Positions 12,851-13,220 of a stretch of DNA of 13,220 nt are shown here, in pieces. This DNA comes from Candidatus Desantisbacteria bacterium CG1_02_49_89 (GTDB lineage: Bacteria > Desantisbacteria > UBA1551). Within the stretch, counting starts at the first letter, position 1. The number at the start of each line of letters is the position of its first letter. The notes beneath the pieces were generated by a model. That model did no database searches. It saw only the letters and a list, made by a program, of their open reading frames with translations, and was not told the origin of the DNA. The stretch is taken from positions 1 to 13,220 of the forward strand of contig MNUP01000122.1 in assembly GCA_001871075.1 (NCBI GenBank). Reading direction: 5' to 3'. The translations under genes were made by a program, and so were the position numbers.

Positions 12851-13220
12851 GTGGTTCCTTTCGACCGGTTTGAAATTCCCAGGGAAAAAGCGGAAGAGAT
12901 ACTGTCAGAAGGTTTTGGCAGAAAAGTAAAGGTAAGGTTCCTTGAACGGATGTCAGGCGGCATGATCTGCAGCGTTTTTCACGCCCGGCTGGGCACAAAA
13001 CCTGTTGATGTTGTCCTGAAACTAAAGGCGGGGAAAGCGGGATCAGAGGACTTTGAACATCAGTTCCGCGTGCTTAAGTTCCTGTCTAAAAACACAAAAT
13101 TTCCTGTTCCTGAGCCGTATTTCTGCCATATTGAAAAAGGCAAAGACCAGGTTTCCGCTCTTGTTCTTGGGTTTTTACCCGGCAATAACCTGGGGGAATG
13201 CTCCCTTGCTTCATCCCAGC
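12851..13220 (+). CDS. APH-type phosphotransferase, N-terminal part (cut by the window's right edge)
   Basis: The frame is open from 12791 to the window end; from GTG 12851 it gives 123 residues. The pattern is the N-lobe of the aminoglycoside phosphotransferase / choline kinase / fructosamine kinase superfamily: a glycine loop with SGGMICSVFHAR (35-46), VVLKL with Lys57 as the expected ATP-binding lysine, a helix with FEHQFRVLKFL (68-78, Glu69), VPEPYF (86-91), and a hinge-like ALVLGFLPG (103-111). The catalytic loop (HxD) would lie beyond the edge. GGGGAG (12835-12840) is 10 nt before this GTG, a loose but usable ribosome site; an in-frame GTG at 12833 is the alternative. It could phosphorylate a sugar, amine or antibiotic; the sugar-rich context favours a metabolite, as an inference only. 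Confidence 0.75.
   Translation, partial: MVPFDRFEIPREKAEEILSEGFGRKVKVRFLERMSGGMICSVFHARLGTKPVDVVLKLKAGKAGSEDFEHQFRVLKFLSKNTKFPVPEPYFCHIEKGKDQVSALVLGFLPGNNLGECSLASSQ

Overview
The window is a stretch of bacterial chromosome. Every gene I can support lies on the + strand: eight complete protein genes, plus one gene entering from the left edge and one leaving at the right edge. Coding DNA is of medium G+C with heavy use of AGG (Arg) and ATA (Ile) codons. Spacers of roughly 60 to 280 bp separate the genes and are full of short degenerate repeats and small hairpins. Unlinked sugar-enzyme genes, each with its own leader, in a repeat-rich genome suggest an uncultured saccharolytic bacterium (Omnitrophota, Firestonebacteria, Elusimicrobiota or PVC-like). 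That placement is a guess from style; no taxonomic marker is present.

Layout. 1-195: C-terminal end of a reverse transcriptase, visibly AT-richer than the rest. 254-1657: 6-phosphogluconate dehydrogenase (gnd). 1843-2862: NAD-dependent D-2-hydroxyacid dehydrogenase. 2937-4406: FGGY sugar kinase. 4587-5906: unrecognised protein with a probable beta-rich N-terminal half and a glycosidase-like TIM-barrel C-terminal half. 6188-7330: Gfo/Idh/MocA oxidoreductase. 7518-8351: sugar phosphate isomerase/epimerase-type TIM barrel. 8511-9704: right-handed beta-helix protein of the pectate lyase/polygalacturonase fold. 9983-12700: GH78 alpha-L-rhamnosidase-like enzyme. 12851-13220: start of an APH-type phosphotransferase.

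How the genes may work together. The rhamnosidase-like and beta-helix proteins suit work on rhamnose-containing, pectin-like oligosaccharides. The oxidoreductase and epimerase suit conversion of the released sugars. The hydroxyacid dehydrogenase, FGGY kinase and Gnd could form a 2-ketogluconate -> gluconate -> 6-phosphogluconate -> ribulose-5-phosphate route. None of the enzymes shows a signal peptide, so the chemistry is probably cytoplasmic. No transporter or transcription factor is visible.

The most unusual content is between the genes. (i) Four copies of a 39-40-nt element share conserved ends and a central stem whose bases covary. (ii) A companion 31-nt module has a 6-bp stem around an invariant GTA loop, with completely different stems in its two copies. 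(iii) Two related 13-mers, AATCACCGTAATC and AATCACTGTAATC, form ordered pairs ending 0-5 nt before the Shine-Dalgarno (SD) sequence of four of the eight complete genes. (iv) Degenerate tandem repeats of period 7, 8 or 9 start inside the last codons of several genes, so that the stop codon is part of the repeat. I found no tRNA, rRNA, CRISPR array or insertion sequence.
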